DNA of 12,505 bases, taken from assembly GCA_036556905.1 (NCBI GenBank), contig DATBIM010000035.1, positions 1-12,505 of the forward strand, in the 5' to 3' direction. The DNA is from 40CM-4-69-5 sp036556905. Its GTDB lineage: Bacteria; Methylomirabilota; Methylomirabilia; Rokubacteriales; CSP1-6. Positions 6,217-12,505 of this stretch are shown here, piece after piece. Within the stretch, counting starts at the first letter, position 1. Each line of letters starts with the position of its first letter. The position numbers and the translations under genes are program-made. The notes under the pieces were generated by a model. The model ran no database searches. It was given only the letters and a program-made list of their open reading frames with translations, and was not told the DNA's origin.

Positions 6217-6244
6217 TTGACAACCGACGGCGGCCGCATAGAGT
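6217..6244 (+). promoter_or_regulatory. Promoter of the DUF1326-DUF2182 unit
   Basis: A consensus TTGACA (6217-6222) and TAGAGT (6239-6244) are separated by 16 bp. The predicted leader is about 35 bases and includes GGAGG (6276-6280), so unlike the beta-barrel gene this message has a standard ribosome binding site. Confidence 0.55.
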
Positions 6245-6285
6245 GGTGCGCATCAGGCCCGGTCGAACTTCAATCGGAGGTGCCT

Positions 6286-6912
6286 ATGGCGACCGCGACG
6301 AAGACTCGATGGCAGATGAGCGGACAGGGGTACGAATTCTGTAACTGCGACTTCGGTTGCGGGTGCAACTTCGGCGGGTTCCCGAACTCGAAGGATGGCA
6401 GCTGCCGCGCGCTGGTCGGCTTCACGGTGACGAAGGGGCGCTGCGGCGACACCGATCTCTCTGGCGTGAAGGGCGCCGGGATCTTCGTGTGGCCCAAGGC
6501 CATCCACGAGGGCAACGGCAAGGCCGCCTTCATCGTTGACCCCGCCACCACCGACAAGCAGGTGGAGGCGCTCGCCCAGATCTTCACTGGCCAGCTCGGC
6601 GGACTGCCGTGGGAGCTTCTGGGACCCACCTTCCAGGTCGCCGGCCTCGTGAAGGCGAAGATCAGTATCGACGGGACCGGACGCAAGAGCACGTTCCGCA
6701 TCGACGGCGTCGGCGAGGCACGCGGGGAAGCCTTGAAGAACCCGGTCACCGGCGAGGACCACATCGTCAACGTCGATCTGCCCACCGGCTTCATCTGGAA
6801 AAAGGGCGAGGCGGGCTCGGGCTCGTTCCGCGCGGCGGCCGCCGGCCTCTCCGTCGAGTCCAACAAGACGAACTGGATCTACTACAAGTATGACTGGTCG
6901 AACGCTGCCTGA
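6286..6912 (+). CDS. DUF1326 domain-containing Cys-rich protein
   Basis: A 208-residue cytoplasmic-looking protein without signal peptide. Residues 9-28 (W.MSG.GYEFCNCDFGCGCN) carry a CxCxxxCxC cluster (Cys19, 21, 25, 27), with Cys40 and Cys53 following. This cysteine pattern and the surrounding G.A.F..D....QV.AL..I..G.LGG.PW segments mark the DUF1326 family. The biochemical role of the family is not established; the cysteine cluster suggests metal or metal-sulfur ligation. ATG 6286 is supported by GGAGG five bases upstream, and a consensus promoter precedes it. The DUF2182 membrane protein starts 18 bases after the stop, a pairing I recognise as recurrent for these two families. Together they may sense, carry or deliver a metal ion, which is inference. 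Confidence 0.88.
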   Translation: MATATKTRWQMSGQGYEFCNCDFGCGCNFGGFPNSKDGSCRALVGFTVTKGRCGDTDLSGVKGAGIFVWPKAIHEGNGKAAFIVDPATTDKQVEALAQIFTGQLGGLPWELLGPTFQVAGLVKAKISIDGTGRKSTFRIDGVGEARGEALKNPVTGEDHIVNVDLPTGFIWKKGEAGSGSFRAAAAGLSVESNKTNWIYYKYDWSNAA

Positions 6913-6930
6913 CGCGGCCGGCCCCGCGCG

Positions 6931-7743
6931 ATGAGCGAGGCGGCGCTCGAGTCGCTGCTCCGTCGCGACCGGCTCGTCGTGAGCGTCGCGCTGGCGGTGC
7001 TGGTCGTCGCCGCCTGGGCCTATCTCCTCTATCTCGCGTCCGCGATGGCGGACATGGCGATGCCCGATATGCCCGGGATGCCGGGCATGGCCATGGCGAT
7101 GCCCGCCATGCATCCGTGGAGCTGGGTGGAGGCGGGTGCGCTTGCCGTCATGTGGGCGGTGATGATGGTCGCCATGATGACGCCGTCGGCCGCGCCGATG
7201 ATCCTGATGTTCGCCACCATCCACCGGCGCCGTGCCGCCGAAGGGCGTGCCGCGGTGCCCACGGCGATCTTCCTCCTGGGCTATTTCGTCGTCTGGACGA
7301 TCTTCAGCGTCGTCGCGGCGCTCGCCCAGACCGGCCTCCACGCCGCCGCGCTGCTCTCGCCCGCCATGGCGGCCACGAGCCCGCTGCTCTCCGGCGGCCT
7401 GCTCATCGCCGCCGGCGTGTTCCAGTGGACGCCGCTCAAGCGCGCCTGCCTCGCCACCTGCCGCTCACCGCTGTCCTTCCTCATGACCAGCTGGCGCGAA
7501 GGCCGCGGCGGCGCCTTCGTGATGGGGATGCGCCATGGCCTCTACTGCCTCGGCTGCTGCTGGGCGCTCATGGCGCTGCTGTTCGTCGCGGGCGTGATGA
7601 ACCTCCTGTGGGTCGCCGCCATCGCGGTGACCGTCCTCGTGGAGAAGGTGGTGCCGGGTGGCGACCTCGTCGGTCGCCTCGCCGGCCTGGGGCTCGTCGC
7701 CGCCGGCGTGCTGCTTCTGGCTCGAGTGATCGTGCCCGCCTGA
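6931..7743 (+). CDS. DUF2182 integral membrane protein with Met-rich loop
   Basis: A 270-residue polytopic membrane protein with about six helices: roughly 15-38, 63-95, 110-132, 148-168, 197-235 and 247-268. Diagnostic family motifs are MMVAMMTPSAAPMI after the second helix start, LKRACLATCRSPL, and HGLYCLGCCWALMALLF with GVMNLLWVA and VLVEKV. Between helices 1 and 2 lies a loop with nine Met in 22 residues (39-60), followed by His61. Such methionine arrays bind Cu(I) or Ag(I) in periplasmic segments of copper transport proteins. Conserved Cys pairs also sit in or near the membrane. The family is described only as a predicted metal-binding membrane protein. Start ATG 6931 has a weak Shine-Dalgarno, consistent with coupling to the DUF1326 gene. 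It converges on the hydrolase with seven bases between. Confidence 0.88.
   Translation: MSEAALESLLRRDRLVVSVALAVLVVAAWAYLLYLASAMADMAMPDMPGMPGMAMAMPAMHPWSWVEAGALAVMWAVMMVAMMTPSAAPMILMFATIHRRRAAEGRAAVPTAIFLLGYFVVWTIFSVVAALAQTGLHAAALLSPAMAATSPLLSGGLLIAAGVFQWTPLKRACLATCRSPLSFLMTSWREGRGGAFVMGMRHGLYCLGCCWALMALLFVAGVMNLLWVAAIAVTVLVEKVVPGGDLVGRLAGLGLVAAGVLLLARVIVPA
7053..7105 (+). repeat. In-frame direct repeat encoding the Met-rich loop
   Basis: The 14-mer CATGGCGATGCCCG occurs at 7053-7066 and again at 7092-7105. The offset is 39 bases (13 codons), so the reading frame is kept. Between the copies are further ATGCCCGG/ATGCCGGG units. The Met-rich loop of the DUF2182 protein may thus have grown by short tandem duplication. 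Confidence 0.75.
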
Positions 7744-7750
7744 TACCGAC

Positions 7751-8722
7751 CTACAGGCTCCTGAGGAAATCGAGCATCGCGGCAGTGACCTCCCGGGGCC
7801 GTTCCTGCTGCGTCCAGTGGCCGCACCCGGGGAGCATGATCGTCTTCCGGAGCTGGGGGACGAATGTCTTGAGGTTCGGGATGAGCTGGTCCATGCCCCG
7901 GAAGGCGACGACGAGGTCCCGGTCGCCGGCGACGTAGAGGGCGGGGACGGTCACCCGCGCCCCGGCAAAGGGCGCCAGCAGCTCCCAGCTGCGGTCGATG
8001 TTGCGGTACCAGTTGAGCCCTCCGCGGAAGCCGGTGCGCGTGAATTCCTTCGTGTAGAAGTCGAGGTCGGCCTCGGACAGCCACGCCGGCAAGGCCGAGG
8101 GCTCGACCAGGCTGCTGAGGAGGCCACCACGCCTCGGCACCAGTCCGACTCGATCGGCATCGGGAAATGCTGCGTCCCCGCGGGGCAGGTCGCCCGAGGC
8201 CGTGTACAGGAGGCAGCGCAGGGAACGACGGACGTCGCGCTCGAGCTCGGCCTCGGCCACGCCCGGCTCCTGGAAGTAGAGCTGGTAGAACAGCCCGTCG
8301 TCGGTCTGGGGCATGACGGTGGTCGGACGGACCCGGCCGCGCGGCCGGAACGGGACGCTGAGAGCGATGACTGCGCGCACGCGGTCGGGACGGAGCAGTG
8401 CGGCGTGCCAGGCCACCGGGGCGCCCCAGTCGTGGCCGACGATCACGGCCGATTCAGCGCCCAGCGCCTCGATCAGGCCGACGATGTCGCCGACGACGTG
8501 CAGCAGCGTGTACTGCTCGATCGCCTGCGGCTGATCGGTCTGGCCGTAGCCGCGCATGTCGGGCGCGACGGCATGGAAGCCCGCCGCGGCGAGCGCGGGC
8601 ACCTGGTGCCGCCAGGAGTACCAGGACTCCGGGAACCCATGGCAGAGGATCACCGCCGGGCCCTCCCCCTGCTCGGCGATGTGCATGCGGATACCGTTCG
8701 CCTCGACGAAGCGATGGATCAT
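7751..8722 (-). CDS. Alpha/beta hydrolase, epoxide hydrolase type
   Basis: A 323-residue soluble enzyme. Residues 28-40 (CHGFPESWYSWRH) form the oxyanion-hole HGFP motif. VGHDWG gives Asp98 as nucleophile, as in soluble epoxide hydrolases and haloalkane dehalogenases rather than Ser esterases. GDRD (266-269) supplies the acid, and GCGHWTQQE gives His302. Cap-domain tyrosines that could polarise an epoxide are present (Tyr149 in FYQLYF, Tyr239 in NWYRN). Together these favour epoxide hydrolysis to a diol. ATG 8722 overlaps the upstream S41-like gene's stop by four bases (ATGA), so it is translationally coupled as the last gene of the dinB-led cluster. The physiological epoxide is not apparent. 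A dehalogenase is less likely because the usual halide-binding Trp/Asn context after the nucleophile is not clear. Confidence 0.9.
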   Translation of the reverse strand: MIHRFVEANGIRMHIAEQGEGPAVILCHGFPESWYSWRHQVPALAAAGFHAVAPDMRGYGQTDQPQAIEQYTLLHVVGDIVGLIEALGAESAVIVGHDWGAPVAWHAALLRPDRVRAVIALSVPFRPRGRVRPTTVMPQTDDGLFYQLYFQEPGVAEAELERDVRRSLRCLLYTASGDLPRGDAAFPDADRVGLVPRRGGLLSSLVEPSALPAWLSEADLDFYTKEFTRTGFRGGLNWYRNIDRSWELLAPFAGARVTVPALYVAGDRDLVVAFRGMDQLIPNLKTFVPQLRKTIMLPGCGHWTQQERPREVTAAMLDFLRSL

Positions 8723-10125
8723 CGCGACGGCCTGGCCCCCACCACGTCGAGGGCCCGGCGGAGCTGGGGATCCCGCGCGGGGTCCCAGAGCCACCGGTCT
8801 TCGTCGACGCTGCGGGCGACCTCTACGTCCGGAGTGAGCCCGCGCCGATCGATGGAGCGGCCCGCGGGCGTGAACCAGTGGGCCGTCGTCAGCCTGAGCC
8901 CGGCGCCGTTGGTGAGCGGGATGATGCTCTGGATCGACGCGCGCCCTTGCGTGGTCGTCCCGACGAGCCGGGCGCGCTGCCACTCCTGGAGCGCGCTGGC
9001 CACGATCTCCGCGCCCGCCGCCGTGCCCTCGTCCACCAGGACCACGAGCGGCGCGTCGAGGCTCGGACGCTTGGCGTGGGCGGGGAACCGCACGCTCTGT
9101 TGCGGCGTCCGTCCCTCGGTATAGGTCACCAGCCTCCCCGCGGGCAGAAACAGCTCGGCCACGCCGATCGCCGCCGTCACGGGCCCACCGCTGTTGACCC
9201 GGAGATCGAGCACGAGCGCCCGCGCCCCCGCCGCGCCCAGCGTGTCCAGCGCGGTCTGGACTTCCGGGGGCGTCGAATCCTGGAGCCGACGGATCCGGAT
9301 GTAGCCGACGCCCGGACGAACCACCTTCGACTCCACGCTGCGGGCCCGGCTCGCCTCCCTGACGACGGAGATCTCTCGAGGCTGGGCCCACTCTCGCCGG
9401 GCGACGGTCAGCGCCGCGGCGCTGCCCGGTCTCCCCCAGAACAGGTCGACGGCATCGGTGAGCTTCATGCGCTCGGTCGATACCCCGTCGATCCGCAGAA
9501 TCCGATCGCCCGCGCGAAGCCCGGCGCGGGCTCCCGGGCCGCCCTCGATCGGGGCGACGACCGTCAGGGCCCGGTCGCGCAGCGTGACGTCGAGGCCGAC
9601 CCCGGCCGGTGGGGCGTTCTTGAGCGTCGCGTACCGCGTCGGATCGAGGTAGGCGCCGTTGTCGTCGAGGGCCATGAGGCCCCGGAGCATGGTGGCATTG
9701 AGGTCGTCGACGCTCGTGCCCAGCCGGGTCCGCACGAAGTCCGACGCCCGCTGGACCGCCCGGAGCATATCGGCCGCCGAGGGATCGGGTGGCCAGGACA
9801 GCACGAGCATGGACTCGGGGGACCGTGACTCGCCCTGCATGATCGTCGCGCCGTAGCCACCCTCGACGACGCGGATCGCGCGCTTGGGGGGAATCGCCTC
9901 CAGGCTGCGGAGGGCGGTCAGGCCGAGAGTCTCGACCGGAATCTCGGCCACATGCTGGGCGCGCACGACGGTGATCGCCTCGGCCACGGGCCCACTGGTC
10001 TCTCGGGGCGTCCCCCCGGGCAGGACCACGCGATCCTGATGCTGGCCACCCGTCGTGCAGGCGGCCGCCCACAGCAGGAGCCCCGCCGCGCCTCCGAGGT
10101 AGCGGACCCGTGGTCGCTTCGTCAT
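8719..10125 (-). CDS. S41/CtpA-family lipoprotein, catalytic dyad lost (pseudoprotease)
   Basis: A 468-residue protein. Residues 1-23 are a lipoprotein-like signal (Arg/Lys, hydrophobic run, then WAAAC with Cys23), placing it on the periplasmic face of a membrane. A PDZ domain lies at about 185-255 (GLRAGDRILRIDG), followed by the S41 core (VGYIRIRRL, ALVLDLRVNSGGPV, APLVVLVDEGTAAGAEIVA, RARLVGTTTQGRASIQ). In active C-terminal processing proteases the nucleophile sits in GTAS*AS and the Lys 25 residues later in T.GK. Here these positions are Ala370 and Arg395, with spacing kept at 25. It is therefore probably a non-proteolytic PDZ/S41 scaffold or peptide binder. The ATG overlaps the dinB stop (ATGA), and its own stop overlaps the hydrolase start. 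An in-frame upstream extension is the dinB shadow frame. Confidence 0.87.
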   Translation of the reverse strand: MTKRPRVRYLGGAAGLLLWAAACTTGGQHQDRVVLPGGTPRETSGPVAEAITVVRAQHVAEIPVETLGLTALRSLEAIPPKRAIRVVEGGYGATIMQGESRSPESMLVLSWPPDPSAADMLRAVQRASDFVRTRLGTSVDDLNATMLRGLMALDDNGAYLDPTRYATLKNAPPAGVGLDVTLRDRALTVVAPIEGGPGARAGLRAGDRILRIDGVSTERMKLTDAVDLFWGRPGSAAALTVARREWAQPREISVVREASRARSVESKVVRPGVGYIRIRRLQDSTPPEVQTALDTLGAAGARALVLDLRVNSGGPVTAAIGVAELFLPAGRLVTYTEGRTPQQSVRFPAHAKRPSLDAPLVVLVDEGTAAGAEIVASALQEWQRARLVGTTTQGRASIQSIIPLTNGAGLRLTTAHWFTPAGRSIDRRGLTPDVEVARSVDEDRWLWDPARDPQLRRALDVVGARPSR

Positions 10126-11216
10126 GACGTCGGCTCCGCCGCCCGCACGAGCTTCTCCGCGCGCACGCCGATCAGCCGGATCTTGCGCTGGCGGGGGTTC
10201 TCGCGGTGATCCAGGAAGGGCAGGAGCAGGCGGACGGCCCCGGTGTAGAGGGCGTTCTCGGTGGTGAGCGGTTCCCGGGGCGTGTGCGAGCGGGTGAAGG
10301 TCATGAAGTTCTCGAAGCGCACGGTCACGGTGACGGTGCGGAAGGCCGAGAAGCCGTGGCCGCCCAGGCGCACGAAGACGCTGCGGGCCAGCTCGCGCGC
10401 GCGCTCCAGCACGAACGCCGCCTCCAGGGTGTCGCGCTCGAACGTCTCCTGCTCGCCGACGCTCTTGGGCTCCCACTCGTTGGACACCGGGCTGTCCGAA
10501 TTGCCGCGGGCCTTGGCGTAGAGATCTTCCCCCCAGCGGCCGAACCAGTCGACGAGCTGGAGGAGCTCGAGGTCACGGAGCTGGCGGACGGTGCGAATCC
10601 CGCGCTCGTGGAGCAGGGCCTCGGACTTGGGCCCGATGCCGGGGATGACCCGGATCCGGAGCGGATCGAGGAAGGCCTGGACCTCGTCCGGGCGCACCAC
10701 GGTCAGGCCATCCGGCTTCTTGAAGTCGGAGGCGATCTTGGCCACGAGCTTGTTGGGGCCCAGCCCCACGGTGCAGGTGAGCCCCTCCTGCGCGACGATC
10801 TCACGCTTGATGGCCAGCGCGCGCTCGGCGGCGGCCTCGAAGGTGGCCAGCGTCGAGAGGTCCAGGTAGGCCTCGTCGATACTGGCCTCCTCGAAGAGAT
10901 CGGCGCGCTGGGCCAGCAGGGCCATGATGCGCTGGGAGACCTCACCGTAGAGCTTGTGGTTGCCCTCGATGAAGACCGTGGCGGGCTCGCCCCGGCGCTG
11001 GGCAGCCTGGGCCAGCCGCCAGGCCCGGGTGATCGGCAGGGCAGACCGGATGCCGTACTTGCGGGCCGCGTAGTTCGCGGCGGTCACCACGCCTCGGCCC
11101 TGCCCGTCCTTGGGGTCGGCGCCCACGACCACCGGCCGGCCCCGGAGCTGTGGGTTGTAGCGCTCCTCGACGGCGGCGTAGAAGGCGTCCATGTCCACGT
11201 GCGCGATGATCCGCAC
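10122..11216 (-). CDS. dinB: DNA polymerase IV (Y-family translesion polymerase)
   Basis: A 364-residue protein of usual family length. It opens with HVDMDAFYAAVE, giving Asp8 as metal ligand and an aromatic steric gate at Tyr13, followed by the nucleotide-contact GVVTAANYAARKYGIRS. ASIDEAYLD carries the catalytic Asp114-Glu115, and VGLGPNKLVAKIASDFKKPDGL and IPGIGPKSE (thumb helix-hairpin-helix) complete the fold, with a little-finger domain to the end. Pol IV copies past DNA lesions with low fidelity. No clear clamp-binding pentapeptide (QL.LF-like) is seen at the C-terminus, which ends KLVRAAEPTS. The start is GTG 11216 without Shine-Dalgarno, directly behind a promoter. No LexA-type box is obvious. 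It heads the ATGA-linked trio with the S41-like lipoprotein and the hydrolase. Confidence 0.95.
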   Translation of the reverse strand: MRIIAHVDMDAFYAAVEERYNPQLRGRPVVVGADPKDGQGRGVVTAANYAARKYGIRSALPITRAWRLAQAAQRRGEPATVFIEGNHKLYGEVSQRIMALLAQRADLFEEASIDEAYLDLSTLATFEAAAERALAIKREIVAQEGLTCTVGLGPNKLVAKIASDFKKPDGLTVVRPDEVQAFLDPLRIRVIPGIGPKSEALLHERGIRTVRQLRDLELLQLVDWFGRWGEDLYAKARGNSDSPVSNEWEPKSVGEQETFERDTLEAAFVLERARELARSVFVRLGGHGFSAFRTVTVTVRFENFMTFTRSHTPREPLTTENALYTGAVRLLLPFLDHRENPRQRKIRLIGVRAEKLVRAAEPTS

Positions 11217-11225
11217 GATGGGCCC

Positions 11226-11255
11226 ACGCTATCGCCGCGGGCCGGCGACGGTCAA
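11226..11255 (-). promoter_or_regulatory. Promoter of dinB, near-leaderless
   Basis: The minus strand reads TTGACC (11255-11250), an 18-bp spacer and TAGCGT (11231-11226). Nine bases separate the -10 from the GTG start at 11216, so the transcript leader would be only about two or three bases, matching the absence of a Shine-Dalgarno. The element sits in the 52-base gap after the phosphatase gene, which lets dinB be expressed independently of it. Confidence 0.5.
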
Positions 11256-11268
11256 GGCCGGGGGCGTC

Positions 11269-11748
11269 TCAGCCGAGGTAGGCTCGGACCAGGTCCTCCT
11301 GGCCTCGCGTCTCCACCGCGCCCGGCACCAGCCGGCGGATCCACACCAGGGCTTCGTTGCCCGAGAGCCCCAGCACCTCGCGGGCCAGGCACGCGGCGAA
11401 CATCCCGGTCCGGCCCATGCCCGCGCGGCAGTGGACGGCGACGTGGCGGCCGACCCGGAGCTCCTCGAGCACCCGCCGCACGTAGGGCCGGATGGGCTCG
11501 CCCTTGCCGGCGGTGAAGTCGCGCATGGGCAGGTGGATCACGTCCAGGCTCCGGCTGCGGTAGAGCCCGATGAGATCGCAGCGGGCCGTGTCCAGGCACT
11601 CCTGCGCTTCGGCCAGGACGACGATCAGCGAGATCTCGTTCAGCGTGAACAGGTCGAGGAGCAGGCCGGCCCGGTCGAATTCGCTGAAGGGCATGGGGCA
11701 CCGGTAGAGCCGGCCGGGCAAATTCAGCGGCAGCTCCGTCAGCGCCAT
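11269..11748 (-). CDS. Dual-specificity/tyrosine phosphatase-like protein
   Basis: A 159-residue cytoplasmic protein containing VHCRAGMGRTG, the CX5R phosphatase loop (Cys107 nucleophile, Arg113), about 30 residues after LPMRDFTA, whose Asp77 is the likely general acid. The compact length and this spacing fit dual-specificity phosphatases, which remove phosphate from Tyr/Ser/Thr residues or sometimes phosphoinositides, nucleotides or sugars. The substrate cannot be inferred and no kinase is nearby. ATG 11748 has AGGGG very close upstream. The gene is divergent from the 1-pyrroline-5-carboxylate dehydrogenase and 52 bases upstream of dinB on the same strand, so read-through into dinB is possible although dinB has its own promoter. 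Confidence 0.87.
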   Translation of the reverse strand: MALTELPLNLPGRLYRCPMPFSEFDRAGLLLDLFTLNEISLIVVLAEAQECLDTARCDLIGLYRSRSLDVIHLPMRDFTAGKGEPIRPYVRRVLEELRVGRHVAVHCRAGMGRTGMFAACLAREVLGLSGNEALVWIRRLVPGAVETRGQEDLVRAYLG

Positions 11749-11758
11749 CGCCCCTATC

Positions 11759-11789
11759 TTGCCGTGACGGGCAACCCGGGGCGTAGAAT
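11759..11789 (+). promoter_or_regulatory. Promoter of the pyrroline-5-carboxylate dehydrogenase gene, with overlapping inverted repeat
   Basis: TTGCCG (11759-11764) and TAGAAT (11784-11789) are 19 bp apart, on the long side. The -35 is part of TTGCC-GTGACG-GGCAA (11759-11774), a 5-bp-arm inverted repeat also containing CCGT-G-ACGG, a possible operator between the two divergent genes. The leader carries AGGAGG (11800-11805) eight bases before the ATG. Confidence 0.4.
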
Positions 11790-11813
11790 CAAATGCAGCA
11801 GGAGGTACCGGTC

Positions 11814-12505
11814 ATGGCCAACGCCGTGTTCAGCGTCCCCACCCCTCGCAACGAGCCCGCCCTCACCTACGCGCCGGGCACGCCGGAGCGGCCGGCGCTC
11901 CGTGGCCAGCTCCAGAAGATGGCCAGCGAGGTGATCGAGATCACCCCGTGGATCGGCGGCCGTCCGGTGAAGACCGGCCGCGTCGCCGAGGCCACGATGC
12001 CGCACGACCACCGCCACGTGCTGGCCACCTGGCACAAGGCGGGCGCGCGAGAAGTCGAGCGGGCGATCGGGGCGGCCCTGGGCGCGCACGCCACGTGGTC
12101 GCGGATGGCCTGGGCCGATCGCGCGGCGATCTTCCTCAGGGCCGCCGAGCTGCTGGCCGGGCCCTGGCGGCAGGTGCTCAACGCCGCCACGATGCTGGGA
12201 CAGTCCAAGACCGCGCACCAGGCCGAGATCGACTCGGCCTGCGAGCTGATCGACTTCTGGCGCTTCAACGTCCACTTCGCCGAAGAGATCTATCGGCAGC
12301 AGCCGCTCTCGACGCCCGGCGTGTGGAACCGGCTCGAGCACCGGGCGCTGGAGGGCTTCGTCTTCGCGGTGACGCCGTTCAACTTCACCGCCATCGGCGG
12401 CAACCTGCCGACGGCGCCAGCCATTCTCGGGAACATCGTCGTGTGGAAGCCGGCCTCCTCGGCGATCGTCTCGGCGCACTACATCATGGCGCTGCTGGAA
12501 GCCGC
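11814..12505 (+). CDS. pruA: 1-pyrroline-5-carboxylate dehydrogenase (ALDH4 type), N-terminal part cut by window edge
   Basis: The first 230 codons are present and open to the right edge. The protein begins MANAVFSVPTPRNEPALTYA, the characteristic start of ALDH4-type L-glutamate gamma-semialdehyde dehydrogenases. It continues with LAGPWRQVLNAATMLGQSKT, HQAEIDSACELIDFWRFNV and EGFVFAVTPFNFTAIGGNLP, the last being the NAD-binding core with the conserved Asn of the aldehyde dehydrogenase PFNF motif, then VVWKPA. The enzyme oxidises glutamate semialdehyde/P5C to glutamate with NAD in proline catabolism. The catalytic Glu and Cys lie beyond the window. No proline dehydrogenase domain precedes it, so this is a stand-alone form rather than a PutA fusion. 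AGGAGG lies eight bases before the ATG. Confidence 0.92.
   Translation, partial: MANAVFSVPTPRNEPALTYAPGTPERPALRGQLQKMASEVIEITPWIGGRPVKTGRVAEATMPHDHRHVLATWHKAGAREVERAIGAALGAHATWSRMAWADRAAIFLRAAELLAGPWRQVLNAATMLGQSKTAHQAEIDSACELIDFWRFNVHFAEEIYRQQPLSTPGVWNRLEHRALEGFVFAVTPFNFTAIGGNLPTAPAILGNIVVWKPASSAIVSAHYIMALLEA

Noticed and set aside
4790..6253. Long Arg/Ala-rich frame across the acetyltransferase
   Set aside because: It has low-complexity composition typical of a shifted frame in high-GC DNA, while the alternative frame gives an excellent Eis-like protein.
7751..10072. A 773-residue hydrolase fusion
   Set aside because: The first 450 residues are an antisense-like Arg/Gly-rich frame overlapping the S41-like gene. 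Conserved hydrolase sequence begins only at the ATG at 8722.
8719..10476. A longer S41 reading frame starting at 10476
   Set aside because: The extra N-terminal 117 residues are Arg/Pro/Ala-rich, lie wholly inside dinB in another frame, and would bury the lipoprotein signal that begins at the ATG at 10125.
10206..11516. Long plus-strand frame opposite dinB and the phosphatase
   Set aside because: Asp/Glu/Gly/Leu-rich reverse-complement frame with no domain signal, opposite two well-recognised genes.

Overview
This is a gene-dense, high-GC bacterial chromosomal window of 12.5 kb with no stretch over about 160 bases lacking a gene. Most genes strongly prefer G or C at the third codon position. 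A lipoprotein signal, an outer-membrane beta-barrel and periplasmic-type signal peptides indicate a Gram-negative (diderm) organism. The mix of genes would fit an uncultivated soil or sediment lineage such as Rokubacteria/Methylomirabilota or a deltaproteobacterial group, but the taxon is a guess. I saw no rRNA, tRNA, CRISPR array, IS element or phage gene.

Left part (1-2053). The 5' end of an FAD-dependent oxidoreductase and a MOSC-domain protein read leftward. An 18-codon ORF overlapping the MOSC start looks like the remnant N-terminus of a carboxymuconolactone decarboxylase/AhpD-type gene. Divergent to these is a CGNR zinc-finger regulator. Next comes a toxin-antitoxin locus: an intact Phd/VapB-like antitoxin behind a recognisable promoter/operator, followed by a VapC-like PIN toxin gene wrecked by an internal deletion plus frameshift.

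Middle (2067-7743). Two exported proteins read rightward: an NHL-type beta-propeller and a small outer-membrane beta-barrel. They converge on a leftward pair, an Eis-like N-acetyltransferase followed by a lower-GC SPFH/prohibitin-like membrane protein. Divergent from the acetyltransferase is a two-gene unit, a Cys-rich DUF1326 protein and a DUF2182 membrane protein with a Met-rich loop. It is a candidate metal-handling (possibly copper) module of unknown exact function.

Right part (7751-12505). A leftward cluster runs from a dual-specificity-type phosphatase, through dinB (DNA polymerase IV) and an S41/CtpA-like lipoprotein, to an epoxide-hydrolase-type alpha/beta hydrolase. The last three are joined by ATGA stop/start overlaps. 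The S41 protein has Ala and Arg where the family's catalytic Ser and Lys should be, so it looks like a pseudoprotease. Divergent from the phosphatase and running off the right edge is the N-terminal half of a 1-pyrroline-5-carboxylate dehydrogenase.

Promoters visible by eye share a TTGAC/TTGCC-type -35 and a TAGANT-like -10, often with an 18-bp spacer. At least two place the predicted transcription start at or within a few bases of the start codon, suggesting leaderless transcripts. The best candidates for new biology are the inactive S41 lipoprotein coupled to dinB, the DUF1326-DUF2182 pair, and the two gene remnants (AhpD-like and VapC-like).
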